The position numbers and the translations under genes are program-made. 64,000 bases of DNA from Amoebophrya sp. A120 (lineage: Eukaryota > Sar > Dinophyceae > Syndiniales > Amoebophryaceae): assembly GCA_905178155.1 (NCBI GenBank), contig CAJINV010000007.1:2895151-2959150 (forward strand). The letters are read 5' to 3'. The notes under the pieces are model-generated. The model ran no database searches, had not been told where the DNA came from, and worked only from the letters and a program-made list of their open reading frames with translations. Shown piece after piece: positions 31,782-43,425 of this stretch (positions are counted from its first letter, which is position 1; each line of letters begins with the position of its first letter).

Positions 31782-32874
31782 GGTTCTTCCGATTCAAATG
31801 AAAGTACGTATCACACAGCCTTGAAGGACTTATTCTCTCCGATGAGTTGAGTGAATATCTGACTGTTACATCGTAATTCACCAATTATTCGATCGGTTCG
31901 GCTCCTCACTATTTTTGGTAGAAGAAATTCATCAAATTGGCGGTTGGGCGAAGCGTGCGTGTCTTGTTTTCGAGGTGATTTCTGAAAATTGAAAATTGGA
32001 GTTGCATTGGAGGATTTTATTACTGTCGTACTTCTACTGTCGTTCTACTCACTTCTTACTACGAAATTGAAAATGCAACTGCCTGTCTAGGTCGCTGGAC
32101 GAGAGGAAGACTATACGAGCTAAGACGTCGCATGTTGAGCAGAATGCAATGAACAAGAATAACAAATTGGGCGGGAGTGAAGTCAGGTAGACATGGGTAG
32201 CACAAGACCTTGTAACTTATCATGGGTACTATGGGAGGACACTCTGTTCTTCAGTCTTTTGTCAAAATTTGTTTCGACGAATGTTTTGGTGGGCACTCAA
32301 AACGTTTTTGCGCGTGTAGCGTTACAACAAAACTCTATCCTCCTCGACACTGAATGAATCGTGGTGCTCGCGCCTTGTTACAACTTGTGCAAATCCTATT
32401 GCGTTTCTTCCTATTTTTGTGACGATCTACGTCAGATGTTGATCATCTCGTGTTCTATTCTAGCTGGCGGTAATACGTACGATATCACGACCAGATCCTC
32501 TCTCTCTCGACTGCCGTCTCTTTGGAAAGGACTTTTGGGGCACCACACCGATAGAAATTCGAGCGATGGACACAATTTGCCTGCTCGCAGGTTGTCCTAC
32601 TTGCACTTTCAGTTTTTCCTGTTGCTTGCTTGCGCGGCCTCAGACTATGATCGCCGCGGTCTCAGACTATGATTGCTTTCAGTAACTCTGATCGCAGCGG
32701 TCTCAGACTATTGTACTTACTCATTGTCATGCGCGCAACACGAACATCAACATTGTTCTTTCGCTCACAACTCGCTGTAGCAATAAAATCAGAGACGTCA
32801 GTAAGGAACTCTTTATTCTCAAGTTGAAATTAAAGCTTTGCTTTCGACAAGAAGCGTAAAGACAATCTTCTAGC
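31782..32874. other. Intergenic with a short imperfect tandem repeat
   Basis: No convincing ORF. Contains the imperfect repeat at about 32633-32713, described separately. Confidence 0.6.
32633..32713. repeat. Three imperfect copies of GCGG(C/T)CTCAGACTAT
   Basis: GCGGCCTCAGACTATGATCG, GCGGTCTCAGACTATGATTG and GCGGTCTCAGACTATTG occur within about 80 bp. The spacing is uneven (about 23 and 40 bp). Function unknown. Confidence 0.6.
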
Positions 32875-34997
32875 CTAATACACCACTGGCTCCACCAATT
32901 CGACGTCTTGTTCCTTCTCGTCCGCAAACACCTTCTCGTGCGCCCAGTGCACGTCTATCCCAGAGAAAAAAGCTGGCAGGGCATCTTTGTAATGCAAAAA
33001 TAAATAGACAGAAAAATTTGTCATGTGTGGCCCCATAGCATGCTTTTCGGATACGCAATGCAGATTTTTTTACGTATTTATTTTTGCAATACAAATATGC
33101 CCTGCCCGCTTTTTTCTGTGTGATAACGTCCACAGTGCGCGGATACGCGTACAGGAGCGTGCTCGCCGGCATTTGCCAGCGCCGCTTCATCCTCCGGAGG
33201 CGCGTGAAACAGGCTTTGGTGAGCTTCATGTTTGAAAACTCAAGAATGAACCCGGAGGAGGGAAGGAATTTTTGTGCACCAGGAGCTCTTTTTTTGTTTA
33301 TCTGATCGTTCTTGAAATCCTTCATCGTGAGGCCGGAGGAGAAAGCGGGAAATAATTCCTCTGCAACGTCAACATGTGGAGAAAGAGATGAGGACTCCGC
33401 GTCTAGTGCTTGGTCTTGTGCACAACTACCAAGGGGTCTTTGCTTATTCTCCGAATGAAGATGATCTGCAGCATGGCCAACATGATGATCCTCCGAGTCG
33501 GTCATATTTTGTCTTCTTGCCAATCTCTCTTCCCCTCCCGCCAACGGGAGCACGGAATGCAGCTTCCTGACCCGTTCCGGGAAGAATTTCAAGTGGTTTA
33601 AAAAGGACGTGAATTCCTCCACCGACAGGTCTTTGTCCCAGCCCTGCGTGTACACCTGGTAACGGTTTTCCTGCTCGAAGTCGAGTTGCTCGCTGCCGTC
33701 GTTATGGATTGCAAAAGTGTCTGGGTCTGGAAGGTTAGAACTTGTCATGCTAAATCTAAATGATGCAAAAATCTGTGTTGCAAGAGTGCCAAAAGCTGTC
33801 CGCTTTTGACCAAGTAAGTTGAGAGGGAGTTTCTCATGCAGGAAAGGCATGATAGAGACCTCAAAGAACCTGTCATGCTGGGTCTCGCATTCCAGACCTC
33901 ATGGGTCATGGAAAACCTGCATCACAAATCTTGCCTTTTTCCAGACCCAGACTTTTTCACATTTGCTAGTCGTTGTTCCAGAACAAACAGCTCCGATCGG
34001 CGTACAGAAAGGAGCAGCCGAACAGCGTTTCGTACTTGGCGTGCTTGGGCACCGCCAGCTCCTGCACCGCCGCCATCACGTGCTTCGCCTGCTTTTCGCT
34101 GTCGCAGACCACGAAACACATGTCGCCCTGGATGCCGTGTTTTTTCATCTGGAAAACGATGTGCTCCGGCGGGATCTGCACACTGCAGTGCTGCAGCAAC
34201 ACCGCCGCCACGTCCTGGCGGCCGTAGGCGCGCGGAACGTTGTGGAGAGTGACCGTTCGCAACAGGTGCTCGGGGCGTGCGAGGAAGTGCAGGTCGTCGC
34301 TGTAGCGGAGGTGCGCTTCCGCCTGCTCGATGAAGAGCCGGATGTCGTGCCGATCCAGCGGGCGGTAGGAGACTTCAGGCGGTTGTGCCAGAGCGGGTGT
34401 TTGAAGGTGTCCTTCTGGTGGGCCAGAAGAACCAGAAGCATTCCGGTCGTCGAACCAGACCGAAGAGAGCATCTTTGCCACGTGCGGGATGTTCTCCTCG
34501 CACCTCACCACGGCCCGCCCGGTGCTGCGACCGAGTCGGGAGCGGGCCAGAAAGATGTCGTCCAAGGTAACACCCTCTCCCCGCAGGAGTTGGTAGAGAT
34601 CCTGTTCCGTGATGTGTGTGGGAAGTTTGGAGAGCAGAAACCCCTCCTGCCGCTCGCTCAAGCTCAGCGAGCCGATTTCGTCATGCCAGGAAAGCGAGGA
34701 AAAAGATCTTCTTGAAGTAGTAGTGGAGAAAGATTTTTTCGTCGGTGTTATCGCCGTAGTTGTGTTGATCTTTCGGCTACACGTTGACATCATCACGCTG
34801 CCAGAAGCCGCAGAAGATGCAGCGTGTCGAAGGTCGCGACAGGAACCGTTTACGTGGTCTGGTGAGCCAAGAAACTCCCGTCTGAAAAGAACCCGCCACG
34901 AAAGGTGTTTTCTGTCGGCAGTTGTAGTAGCGCCGGGAACGACGAACCGGCGAGAGCTCGAGCTAGCGCGCGACGACATAGTCGATAGCTGCTTCAT
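32875..34997 (-). CDS. Protein with two RRM-like folds, possibly organellar, 558 aa
   Basis: Exons 33969-34997, 33126-33702 and 32875-32955, joined across two introners; counting one copy of each repeat the CDS is 1677 nt. The N-terminus is Ser/Arg/Thr-rich and low in acidic residues (MKQLSTMSSRASSSSRRFVV), compatible with a mitochondrial targeting sequence, though that is inference; a second ATG is at 34979. Residues about 115-175 (EGFLLSKLPTHITEQDLYQL...GRAVVRCEE) and about 245-330 (RTVTLHNVPRAYGRQDVAAV...GDMCFVVCDSEKQA) have the beta-alpha-beta spacing and RNP-like strands of RNA-recognition motifs. The C-terminal third is not recognised and ends in an acidic stretch DVELVEPVVY. It probably binds RNA. 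The two RRM calls rest on pattern only. Confidence 0.7.
32956..33125. mobile_element. Introner, family C, 170 bp, long hairpin
   Basis: Ends TATCCCAGAGAAAAAAGC...GCTTTTTTCTGTGTGATA, with direct repeats ACGTC at 32951-32955 and 33126-33130. The arms pair over most of the length, with an ATAGCATGC loop region. Confidence 0.95.
33703..33968. mobile_element. Introner, family A, 266 bp
   Basis: Ends TATGGATTGCAAAAGTGTCT...CTTTTTCACATTTGCTA, with direct repeats GTCGT at 33698-33702 and 33969-33973. Located in the RRM-like gene (WNND|GSEQ). Confidence 0.9.
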
Positions 34998-35387
34998 TCT
35001 GCAACGTTTTTTGGTAGCTTGCGCTCCTTGTCAAAATTCAAGCGATACGAAAGAAATCCAAATGATCCCGTGTTTTGGTTTTGCATCGGTTAGATCTAGA
35101 TGGCTTGAAAAAATCATGGCGATCCAACACTACTTTTGATTCGACCACAGATCAGGAAGAAGTCAGAACGAGATGCGTCTTTGCAAGAAATGGGATCAAA
35201 TTCCGAACATCGTGTCTTGATCGAATTAAACCAGCAACGTGCGCATGCTCGTTTCCTCAAAGCCAAAGCAGATTGGCTGCAAAAATCATTAGGTTTAGGT
35301 TTATTGTTCTTATACTCTTCGTTTTCCTACACAAAAAGTCCAAATGATCGAATCTTCCTTTCTGCAAAGTCGCGCGCTGGCTGGCAA
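34998..35387. other. Intergenic
   Basis: About 390 bp between the coiled-coil protein stop and the RRM-like gene start. Nothing recognised. Confidence 0.6.
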
Positions 35388-36989
35388 TCATGCCCCGCAA
35401 CTCCGAGCGAGCGAGTTGTTTCTTGTGGAGCATTCCTGCGCTGCAGGAAACAATGCCCGCCCTGCCTCAAATTCTTCTTCCCTCGCCTGCTCCTCTCGCC
35501 GATAATACGAAGGAATTTTGAAAATGTTTCGGTCACCACTTTCCGCCCTTGCAACCATCCCTGTTCGCTTTGCCGCATCTGGCGCTTCTGCTCCCCCGTC
35601 GCAGCTCCTAGTAGGCTCATGTCGAGAAGTTGTGGCAGAACCAGATCTTCTATCGCCTTCCAGCTTTCTCTGGACCAAAGACCCCATATCGTCCAGAATC
35701 CGCGATAAATAGTCGGCCTGCTCCACCTGCTTTGCAGCCTGGGCAAGTGCTTCGGGTGATCCGATTCCGTATTCCAGGGCGTATCTGCATAATGTTCGAA
35801 ACAAAATCTAAATCATCGAGATGAGAAGCGCTTTTCTTTTTCTCTTGATTTTCCTATCTGAAAATAAAACAACAAAAGGACAGCAAAAGCTTGCTCGAGT
35901 TTGTGCGTCTTACCTTTGGTAAGGCGTCACTCCGGAAAGGTTATCGACGATCTTTTCCTTTATCTTCGTCGGATTCAGGCTGGTCGTTTTAACCCCGGAG
36001 GAAAATCCGCCAGCACTTGCACTGTAGTGCGGTGTCGACGCGGCGCGGAGAGATGACGTTGAAGTAGAGGCAGCAGCAGTACAACCAGAGCCACCTGCGG
36101 CGGCCGCGCCACCACTGCCCCTGCGCCCGCTCCACCAGGAGCTTTGGCGGGGTTGCCGCAAACTGGTTCTCGGCGGAGTCAACTGCTGCTGCGCGAAAGG
36201 TGAAATGCCTGTTCTACTAGCACCCGAAACCACAGCTCCTGCTGCACGACCGGAGCTAGGCACTTTGCAACCTGGTACGAATTCCTCCTTGCTCGCTGAG
36301 CGCGAAGAAGATCTCGGCCTCGCCTGCAAGTACTGTGGCTTAATCGTTTGATGGTGCGATACTGCGGTAAAATGTCGCTCGCTGGTCGCAACATCAGAGG
36401 AACTTCTTTCTGGTCCGCTCGATTGAGAATTTCTTTCGCGAACCGTCGGTGGCGCTGGTTCTGCGTCTGAAGGAAGTGGAGACAGTGACGGTCGTAAGGT
36501 CCCTTCCGCAACTCGCTCAGGTGGAGCAGGACCACTTTGGCCCGTGGTTGCAAGTTCCTGCACAGAGCCCGAAGCAGCAGGCCGAGATGTTATCCCCTCG
36601 ACAGTACTGAAACAAGCAGGTGCCGCTGGTATTCTGTTTCTGGAGCTGGTGTTCTCCTCGCGTTGCCCTGTACCTCCTGTGGTCTCCCCATCCTTCTTCT
36701 CCTCCGCGAGCAAATAGTCGGAAACCTCGACCCCAAGCTCCGCGGCTTTTTTGAACAACTGCACGTACTCCTGGCCGGTTTTTTTTACGGAAAAGACCGC
36801 GTTCTCCACGGTCAAGCGCTCGCGCATCCGTTTCTCCAGCTCGTCCACGGCGTCGTTAACATTGTCGCACATACTATACCACACGTCGCGCAGCCGGCTC
36901 TTGGTGCTGGTACAAGAACTTGCGGTGCGCCCATTGTTCTCTCCAGACGCAGACGACGAGCAGGCAGTTGCAGGGAACGAAGAAAACAT
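35388..36989 (-). CDS. Coiled-coil/low-complexity protein, unknown function, 490 aa
   Basis: Two exons, 35914-36989 and 35388-35784. The GT-AG intron has the near-consensus donor GTAAGA and acceptor ATGCAG; 1473 nt in frame. Residues about 30-100 are a charged, helix-forming segment (VNDAVDELEKRMRERLTVEN; YVQLFKKAAELGVEVSDYLL) that could form a coiled coil. The middle is Ser/Pro/Ala/Gly-rich and probably disordered, with a Gly/Ala run. Exon 2 resumes helical sequence (YALEYGIGSPEALAQAAKQV). No domain family is recognised and no introners are present. Confidence 0.75.
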
Positions 36990-38706
36990 GTTCTTTCTCT
37001 ACGTCGGACTTACTTTTCCTCCAAGGAAGTTACTTCAACAATCGCACCACCCTTAAAGGTTCTCATAAGATCTTCCACTGGCCTTCTTCTTCTGTTAACA
37101 GGAAAAAAGCTGATGTGCTTTTTCATCGGTGTCAGAGATCTTTATCGCAGAGGACAATGGATGGTGCCTAGACCTAGAGGCGTCCGGCTTATCCGCTGGA
37201 TGGTCAGACACACATCAACTGGAGGGGCGCGCAAAGCCAAGCCCCGTTATTGCTATTGGTATTTACTTACTCCCGTTCACTCAAAAACAACTCGACCTTT
37301 TGTGACGCCGAACACGACAATACGTATGGACATGTTGGCTTAAGAACATTGCAACGCATCGGCTCCTAAGAGTCGCAGCGAACATTCCCAAAATTCCAAG
37401 AATGCTGCCACATACTCGTGCCGTGACAAGCTTCGGCGTTTCGTTTTTTTCTTTTGGAAGTGTAAAATGCTGCTACTTCTTCTGTACCCGGGGCAGGGAT
37501 ACATTATCTGAGCTGCTCTGCTTCCTTTTTCCGATGATCCAGTGGTTTTTGTGGTTACAGTCCATAGAGCGGCCAGACGCAGATTCTTCGTGTGTAGTTC
37601 AGGTGGTTCAATAGCGGGCACACTACAACTAGAAAATAAAGTAGAAGGACACAACATGAATGATGCTCCGATTCCCGGCCGCTTTCCTGCGATTCGTACG
37701 ATATCTTTAAATTCTAAATCCTCGTGAGATGAGTAACTGAATTCCGAGAGCTTATCGTCGTCTACCTTTCAGACCGGGATTTCAAAAAGTAGCAGCCCCT
37801 TCATTTACACGAAAAAAGCAACAAGGAGTTTCGAGGCGCCTTGCTGCATTTCCCCGACATAAACTGCATACATTCCAAAACCACTCAGCAGTCCTGGTAG
37901 GGAGGTGCGGTTGATAAAGCTGGTCACCTCGGACTCCGGATACATTTTCGGTAGGGTCACAAGTGTTCAGACTTCTAAATATCTGCTGACAATGATCGCA
38001 AATTGCAGTGTGGTCGGAGACTCAATAACAACATCCTTCTACACCATCCTAAACTTGTCATAGCAAGCCACTACCACTCTTTCGCGCTTGAATCTGGCTG
38101 CTCATCGCGCTTGAGTTCGTTTTGTGTGTGGTTTGTTTCGTCTCGATTTAGTTGTAGCACAAGCACAAGTAGCAGTCTGGTTCTGAACTAGAAAACTCTG
38201 GAGCACGTCGCTGTTGAAGGCTTCTCCCCGGGTGGATCCGCAACAGGTGTTGACAGATCGAGAACTGGTCTGCAAGCGGACGACGAGTAGACATGCACCA
38301 GAATTTAACTAGCTCATTGCCCCCCTCCTCTAGTAAAAATGTGTACCAACTTCCAAATTTTTTAGAGTTTTGACTTTCTAAACGACAAAGAGTGCGTGAG
38401 AGTGAGACATCAGTGTCATTGATAAAACAAAGCGTTTATGTGAACAAGAGTTTAAATCATTTTCGAAAGAAGTCGAAAATCAAGTATCGGTGAGACAAGA
38501 ATGCTTTTTAGATCGTCGAAGATTCTAGGAAAAACGAGGGATAACTCCCGCGCTAGAAGATGGGATGGCCTCTCCTAGCGACAGGAAATCACCAAACTCA
38601 AGATCTGCAATCGGATTGTCGATCGTAGAAAGCTTTTTCTCTATGTATCGTCGGGTGAAACCAAAAATCATTTTATTTTCCGAAGCACAACAACTCCAGT
38701 TCTCAT
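36990..38706. other. Intergenic, 1.7 kb
   Basis: The space between the Alba gene stop and the coiled-coil gene start. Short ORFs on both strands look random. No RNA gene or repeat recognised. Confidence 0.6.
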
Positions 38707-40043
38707 CTACTCTTCCTCTGCCTCGTCGTCATTCGCGCTCTTGCTGCGCTTGCCCTTCTTTCCCTTACCCTTTCCCTTCTTTCCCTTGCCTTTGCCCTTG
38801 CTTCCCTTCTTGCCCTTACCCTTTCCCTTGCCCTTCTTGGTCTTCTTTCCCTCCTCATCGCCTTCCTCACGAGCCTTACGCGGGCCGCCACGGAGCATCT
38901 GTTGGATTTTGGGATTGGGGATAATGTTTGAGAACAGCAAGGTAACAATCTAAATTTGCCAGGGCTGCGTGTACACCTAGCGCAAATCTTTAGAATGTCT
39001 AACTACGCTCTATCGTGCATCTCTCACAAGCTCTCTACTCTCATCAAGTTCCGCTGTGCCGAGTGGTACTACAACACAAAATTTTCTATGGCTTGAGCTC
39101 GTCGATGTCGGCCCACAACAACAAGAACAACACTTTGCTCGCCTCTTATGGCCTGCGAGTAACTGTCCGACATATACAGCTAATGAATGCTGAGACAACA
39201 AAAACAAAATACCTCTTCCGGGTCGATTTCCTCAACGAGGGACTCGTCAATGGGCTCCTGGTATCCAATGTTCTTCTTGTCCAGTTCCTTTTTGGACAAC
39301 GTAATCTCGATGAAGCTGACGTTACGCGTGTTGGTAACCTGTTTTATGTTTTTGTCGTTTGCATTTCCACCTCCTGTCACAAAAACGAAAACCGCGCGGT
39401 TGGAAAACGGTGCAAAGTGGGCGACTAGGTGCGACCACCAGCAGGGTCATTTAGACTTCAGAGGCACTGCCTACTTTGGTGGTATGTATTCCTCCTCTCG
39501 TGATGCAAACAAAAAACATTCATGTCTGGAAGAAATTATTTACCGGGTCGAGTCCCTCCTCAATCGGTTCCCACTCATCGACCACCTCGACGGAGCCGAG
39601 CTTGGTGATCTGATGAAGCCCCTTAAAGCGGCGCTTCACGACCTCAGCAACGGTAACGGCCGTGGCGAGTGCGGCACCAGTAGCCTTCAGGGTGAATCTG
39701 TGATGTTGTGGAAATAGGATTTTAGTTTTTCATTCGGTCATGTTCTTGTAGTTCTGCTTCTTTGCGGAATCTAAATCGCAAGAACGACTGTTTACCAATG
39801 CGAACAACAGGTCAGATATCTTTAAGTTCAAACCAAACAGAGCAAAAATTAATTCCAAATAGTAGCAACGCCGGAAAAAAAATTCTGTCGTCAGCAAGAA
39901 TTATACTCGTCCATGTTCTTTTCGTTGAAAAGCTTGGACGCGTAGGACACGTAGGTGGCGGTGCGGCCCTTGGCGGTTACCCGGATCTCGTCATCGGCGG
40001 ATTTCTCCTCCTTGACGGGAGCTTTGCGGCGGTACTTTTCCAT
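38707..40043 (-). CDS. Alba-domain nucleic-acid-binding protein with Lys/Gly-rich tail, 202 aa
   Basis: Four exons: 39907-40043, 39544-39697, 39213-39338 and 38707-38898. All introns are GT-AG (donors GTATAA, GTAAAT, GTATTT); total 609 nt. Residues about 17-110 form an Alba fold: DEIRVTAKGRTATYVSYASK, ATGAALATAVTVAEVVKRRF, GLHQITKLGSVEVVDEWEPI, then TRNVSFIEITLSKKELD. Alba proteins bind DNA or RNA; in apicomplexans and trypanosomes they regulate translation and chromatin. The last about 45 residues are repeated KGKGKK units followed by an acidic end (NDDEAEEE), a basic extension likely to add nucleic-acid affinity. The start ATG at 40043 follows a TCAAG; an upstream in-frame extension lacks an ATG. 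There are no introners. Confidence 0.88.
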
Positions 40044-40608
40044 CTTGACAAAAAAGGGGTAATGTGGTTGTCGCGATCCAAGATTTAAAGACACTTCTTT
40101 TGTCGCAAAAGAACAGCTAAAGGTTCTTTTTGAGAGGCTATGATGACCCTACCGAATTAGTCGCAGAGCTACAGGCCAACGAGATCGTTAACCTGACCAA
40201 ACTCTGGTCCTCCCTGTGGTCGATATGGCAGGTGTAGGAATTCTTTAAAAACAGGCAAAACGTGCACCTAGAATGCTGGTTGATCTTGATCGCATCCGCA
40301 AAAGAACCAAAAATAGCAGGATCGCAAGCATCAGAGCAACAGGCAGAAAGGATGAAATTTAGATTTTCGTGCTAGAGCTTCGAGAACCTGGAGCATGCTC
40401 AGAGGATCTTTGCTTGAAGGAGATCGCACTAGAATTGTATGTAAGTACTCGGTTGAGGCTTCTCGTCTTTCTAAAGGGAGCCGGAACAAAAAAAGTCGAT
40501 CTCCAATGTGTCGCACCAAACTATCGTGCGTCGGAATCTACTAAACACTTTCTCAGATCGTGACTAAGATCGATCAGCAACAAGATCCACACACCGTCGC
40601 GAGCGGGG
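40044..40608. other. Intergenic
   Basis: About 560 bp between the EEP gene stop and the Alba start. Nothing recognised. Confidence 0.6.
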
Positions 40609-42290
40609 TCAGCACATAGTATTTAGAATCTGCTCGACATACACATGCCTGAGGCATGTGTGTGAGACGTATCGTATTGCTCTGCAAGAACAACGTCGCC
40701 CTGGGTAGCTTTCGCGATAGTCGTGGATCTTGTCCGCGTGGGGATACGCAAATATTTTAGACGTCTGCAATTCTAAATTTCCTGATTCCTCACTTGGTTT
40801 TTCTTTTTTGTCTGACGCTCCAACAGATTGCACTACATCATCCCAAACAAGTTCTCTATCCCGCACAAATTCAGTCAGAACAGGAAAGTGGTCACTCAGT
40901 TGGATATTGGAAAGAATTTCCGCCCTGTCCACCCTCCACCCATCTAGAACCGCAAGACCCGCTTTCTCTTGCAGGACGTTCTTTGTGCCATCCGCTGCAG
41001 TAGCAACCACGGCTGAAACATCCTCGCTCGCCAAGCAGTAGTCGATCCGATACAGTGGGTGTCCGACGTGCGCCGAAAATTTCTGTGCTGCCGGCAGAGT
41101 GGACAGATCTGCTTGGTGGGCATGTTGCACGGATCCTGCCGGGGGGTGTTGGATTTGAGACCTGTGGTACGCCGCGAAGGTGTCCACCAGCTTCGGAAAT
41201 AATGCGTGCTGGCTCCCGCTTTCTTCCCCCGTCGTGCTTTGTTGTTGTTCTTTTAGAACGATGTCCAGGCACCCGGAACTCGGCGCCGCCCAGCCTTTTT
41301 CCGCGTGTCGCTCTTCCAGGGTTCTCCACTCCGCTTCACTGTAGTCCGCCTTGGTGAGCGCATTGAGGTCGCCCACCAAAATAGCGGGAGACTCGTGCGA
41401 AACTAGTTGCTCCCGAACAAATCGCAGCTGCGTTTCCCGTTCCTGCTCTGCGATGTGGTCTAGATGCGTTGCGAAGATCCGGAAAAGATTATTGGAAGTA
41501 GAGAGTGACGTCGCAGGATGCGCAGGGGAATTGGGTTTTTCGGTTGCTGTAGTTTTCTGCTGCTCGGTCTGCAGTTCATGTAGTTCCGGGCTGCTATATT
41601 CTCCGTCCCCCGGCCGTGCTGTCCCCTCTCGTCGTGGTCGACCACGAGCTGTTTCCTCACGAAAAGAAACCCACACTTCCAGCAAGCCGCGCGCAATGCG
41701 GTGCGACTCGTTCTCCTTCGCGATTTCCCCGTTCAGCTTTTTTGTGCCTGCGGGGAAGGAGAAGCAGCTGCCGCCCGGCACGTGGTGCTTCACCACTTTG
41801 GTCACAGCGAAGGTCTCCCGCGCGGTGAGCACCGCGTTCCCGTTATCCCACAGAAAAAAGCTGGCAGGGCATATCTGTAATGCAAACATAAATACACAGA
41901 AAAATCTGTCATGGGCGGCCTCATAGCATGCTGTTTACGATACGCAATTTCTTTGTGTATTTATTCTTGCATTACAAATGTGACCTGCCAGCTTTTTTCT
42001 GTGGGATATCCGTACAGCTCCTTCACGTGGCCCCAGAAGGAAATCTCGTACTGCGTTTTATTCCCCTGCAGGGTGCTCAGCTGGCTGGCCAAGGAGGTCA
42101 AACAGTCCGGGTCCTTGCGCAGATCCACCTCGTTCAAGCATACGATGTCGGGCTTTAGAGGCGCGAGCGCCGACGCGATTTGGGAAACCGTCGAGTCGCC
42201 GGCCGGGGTAAGGAAACGCCGCACATTGTACTGCACAATGCGAAATGCTTGCTGCACTGCCACAGTAGGCGAGGTCCTCAGGGACGACAT
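40609..42290 (-). CDS. Endonuclease/exonuclease/phosphatase (DNase I-like) superfamily protein, 503 aa
   Basis: Two exons, 42009-42290 and 40609-41838, joined across one family C introner; 1512 nt in frame. The EEP catalytic motifs are in order: QYNVRR (near 20), NEVD with the metal-binding Glu (near 53), a Ser/Pro-rich insert, THLDH, GDLNAL, RIDYCLAS and the final LSDHFPVL with catalytic Asp-His. All catalytic positions I can see are present. These enzymes hydrolyse phosphodiesters, in nucleic acids or signalling lipids; the subfamily is not clear. It resembles the CCR4/angel-like or plant DNase I-like proteins more than APE1. The C-terminal about 60 residues are unrelated to the fold. No targeting signal is seen. 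Confidence 0.85.
41844..42008. mobile_element. Introner, family C, 165 bp, long hairpin
   Basis: Ends TATCCCACAGAAAAAAGC...GCTTTTTTCTGTGGGATA, 18 bp of perfect inverted match. Flanked by CCCGT (41839-41843) and TCCGT (42009-42013), one mismatch. Same orientation as the copy at 32956-33125. Confidence 0.95.
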
Positions 42291-43425
42291 AATTTTTTTT
42301 TTGTGCTTTACGCTGGCGAACGTGCTGTTTCTAGCAAAGCGACCTCGACTCGGAGACGTTATGTCTCAGCGAAATGGACCGACGTAAACTACCTAGCGCA
42401 GACATGCATCAACAAAAAACATAGAAGTTGCGTCGTACATCTCACGCTTCCGCACTCTCTTTTGGAAACGGCGCGAGATTGCGCAGTCAAGAACATCAAC
42501 CAGGAGTCATCTCGGATTTTTTGCATAGGTCGACTCGAAGGCCACATCATGCGCCAGTACCCCCTCTCCTTTATTCCGTTGAAGCTTTCAAAGAGTGAAA
42601 CTTTTTTAGCAGCTGCGGTTTGTCAAGTGATTCAAGTAAGAGTTCGCAGGAAGAGCGGCGAGAAGATGATGGCGCCACGGAAAATAATCACAAATGCAGG
42701 GATCGTGTGAGACGCAAATTCTGATGCGAAGATCAGAACGTGGTGTCCATGCTCCCTGCAAAAGTACTCAAGTAGCAAAAAGGAGTTCTCGTTGCAGCGA
42801 CACCGCTGATATAGACAATGAAACAATAGAGTGAGAAACCTGAAACTTGCTAACTCAAAATTGTCTTTGGTGGACATTGGCTGAAAATTCAAAGTTGAAT
42901 TTCTACACACGTTGTGGACTGGATGCTTAAATTTTAATTTTGGAACACCTCGGAAACGGAAAGGAAATACTGTCCGTGTCGGAATGATTCTAGGAAACAA
43001 AAACATAGGAAACACGGCGAACAATTTGCACGCAGAAGAAGAAGTGTTAGCTCAAATTAATCAAAACTCCTCTGGAGGTCGTGAGACACAAGAACTAGTG
43101 AATATCAAGCTCAACTACAAGCCGATTCGTTCAAGCCTATACAATCTGCCGATTCGTTGTTTCGTTCATTAAAAAGTCCGAGGGTGTAAACAGAAAAGAG
43201 GTGCCACTGTGGCATTCGGATTCGGTATAAAATCATACAAATGCTGGAATATAGACTGCAAAATGATCTGCAAAATAGTCGATTTCTTCAAGACAAAAGC
43301 ATACAACATCAGCCAACTCGACAATAGGAAACACATCACTCAAATCAAAACAAGTAGTAATCGAATGTCTTTCCAAACCCGCAACGATCCTGCCCCCTTG
43401 CCTCCCTTTCGTCTCCTCGTCCACC
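42291..43425. other. Intergenic, 1.1 kb
   Basis: AT-rich between the aspartic protease stop and the EEP gene start. No gene recognised. Confidence 0.6.
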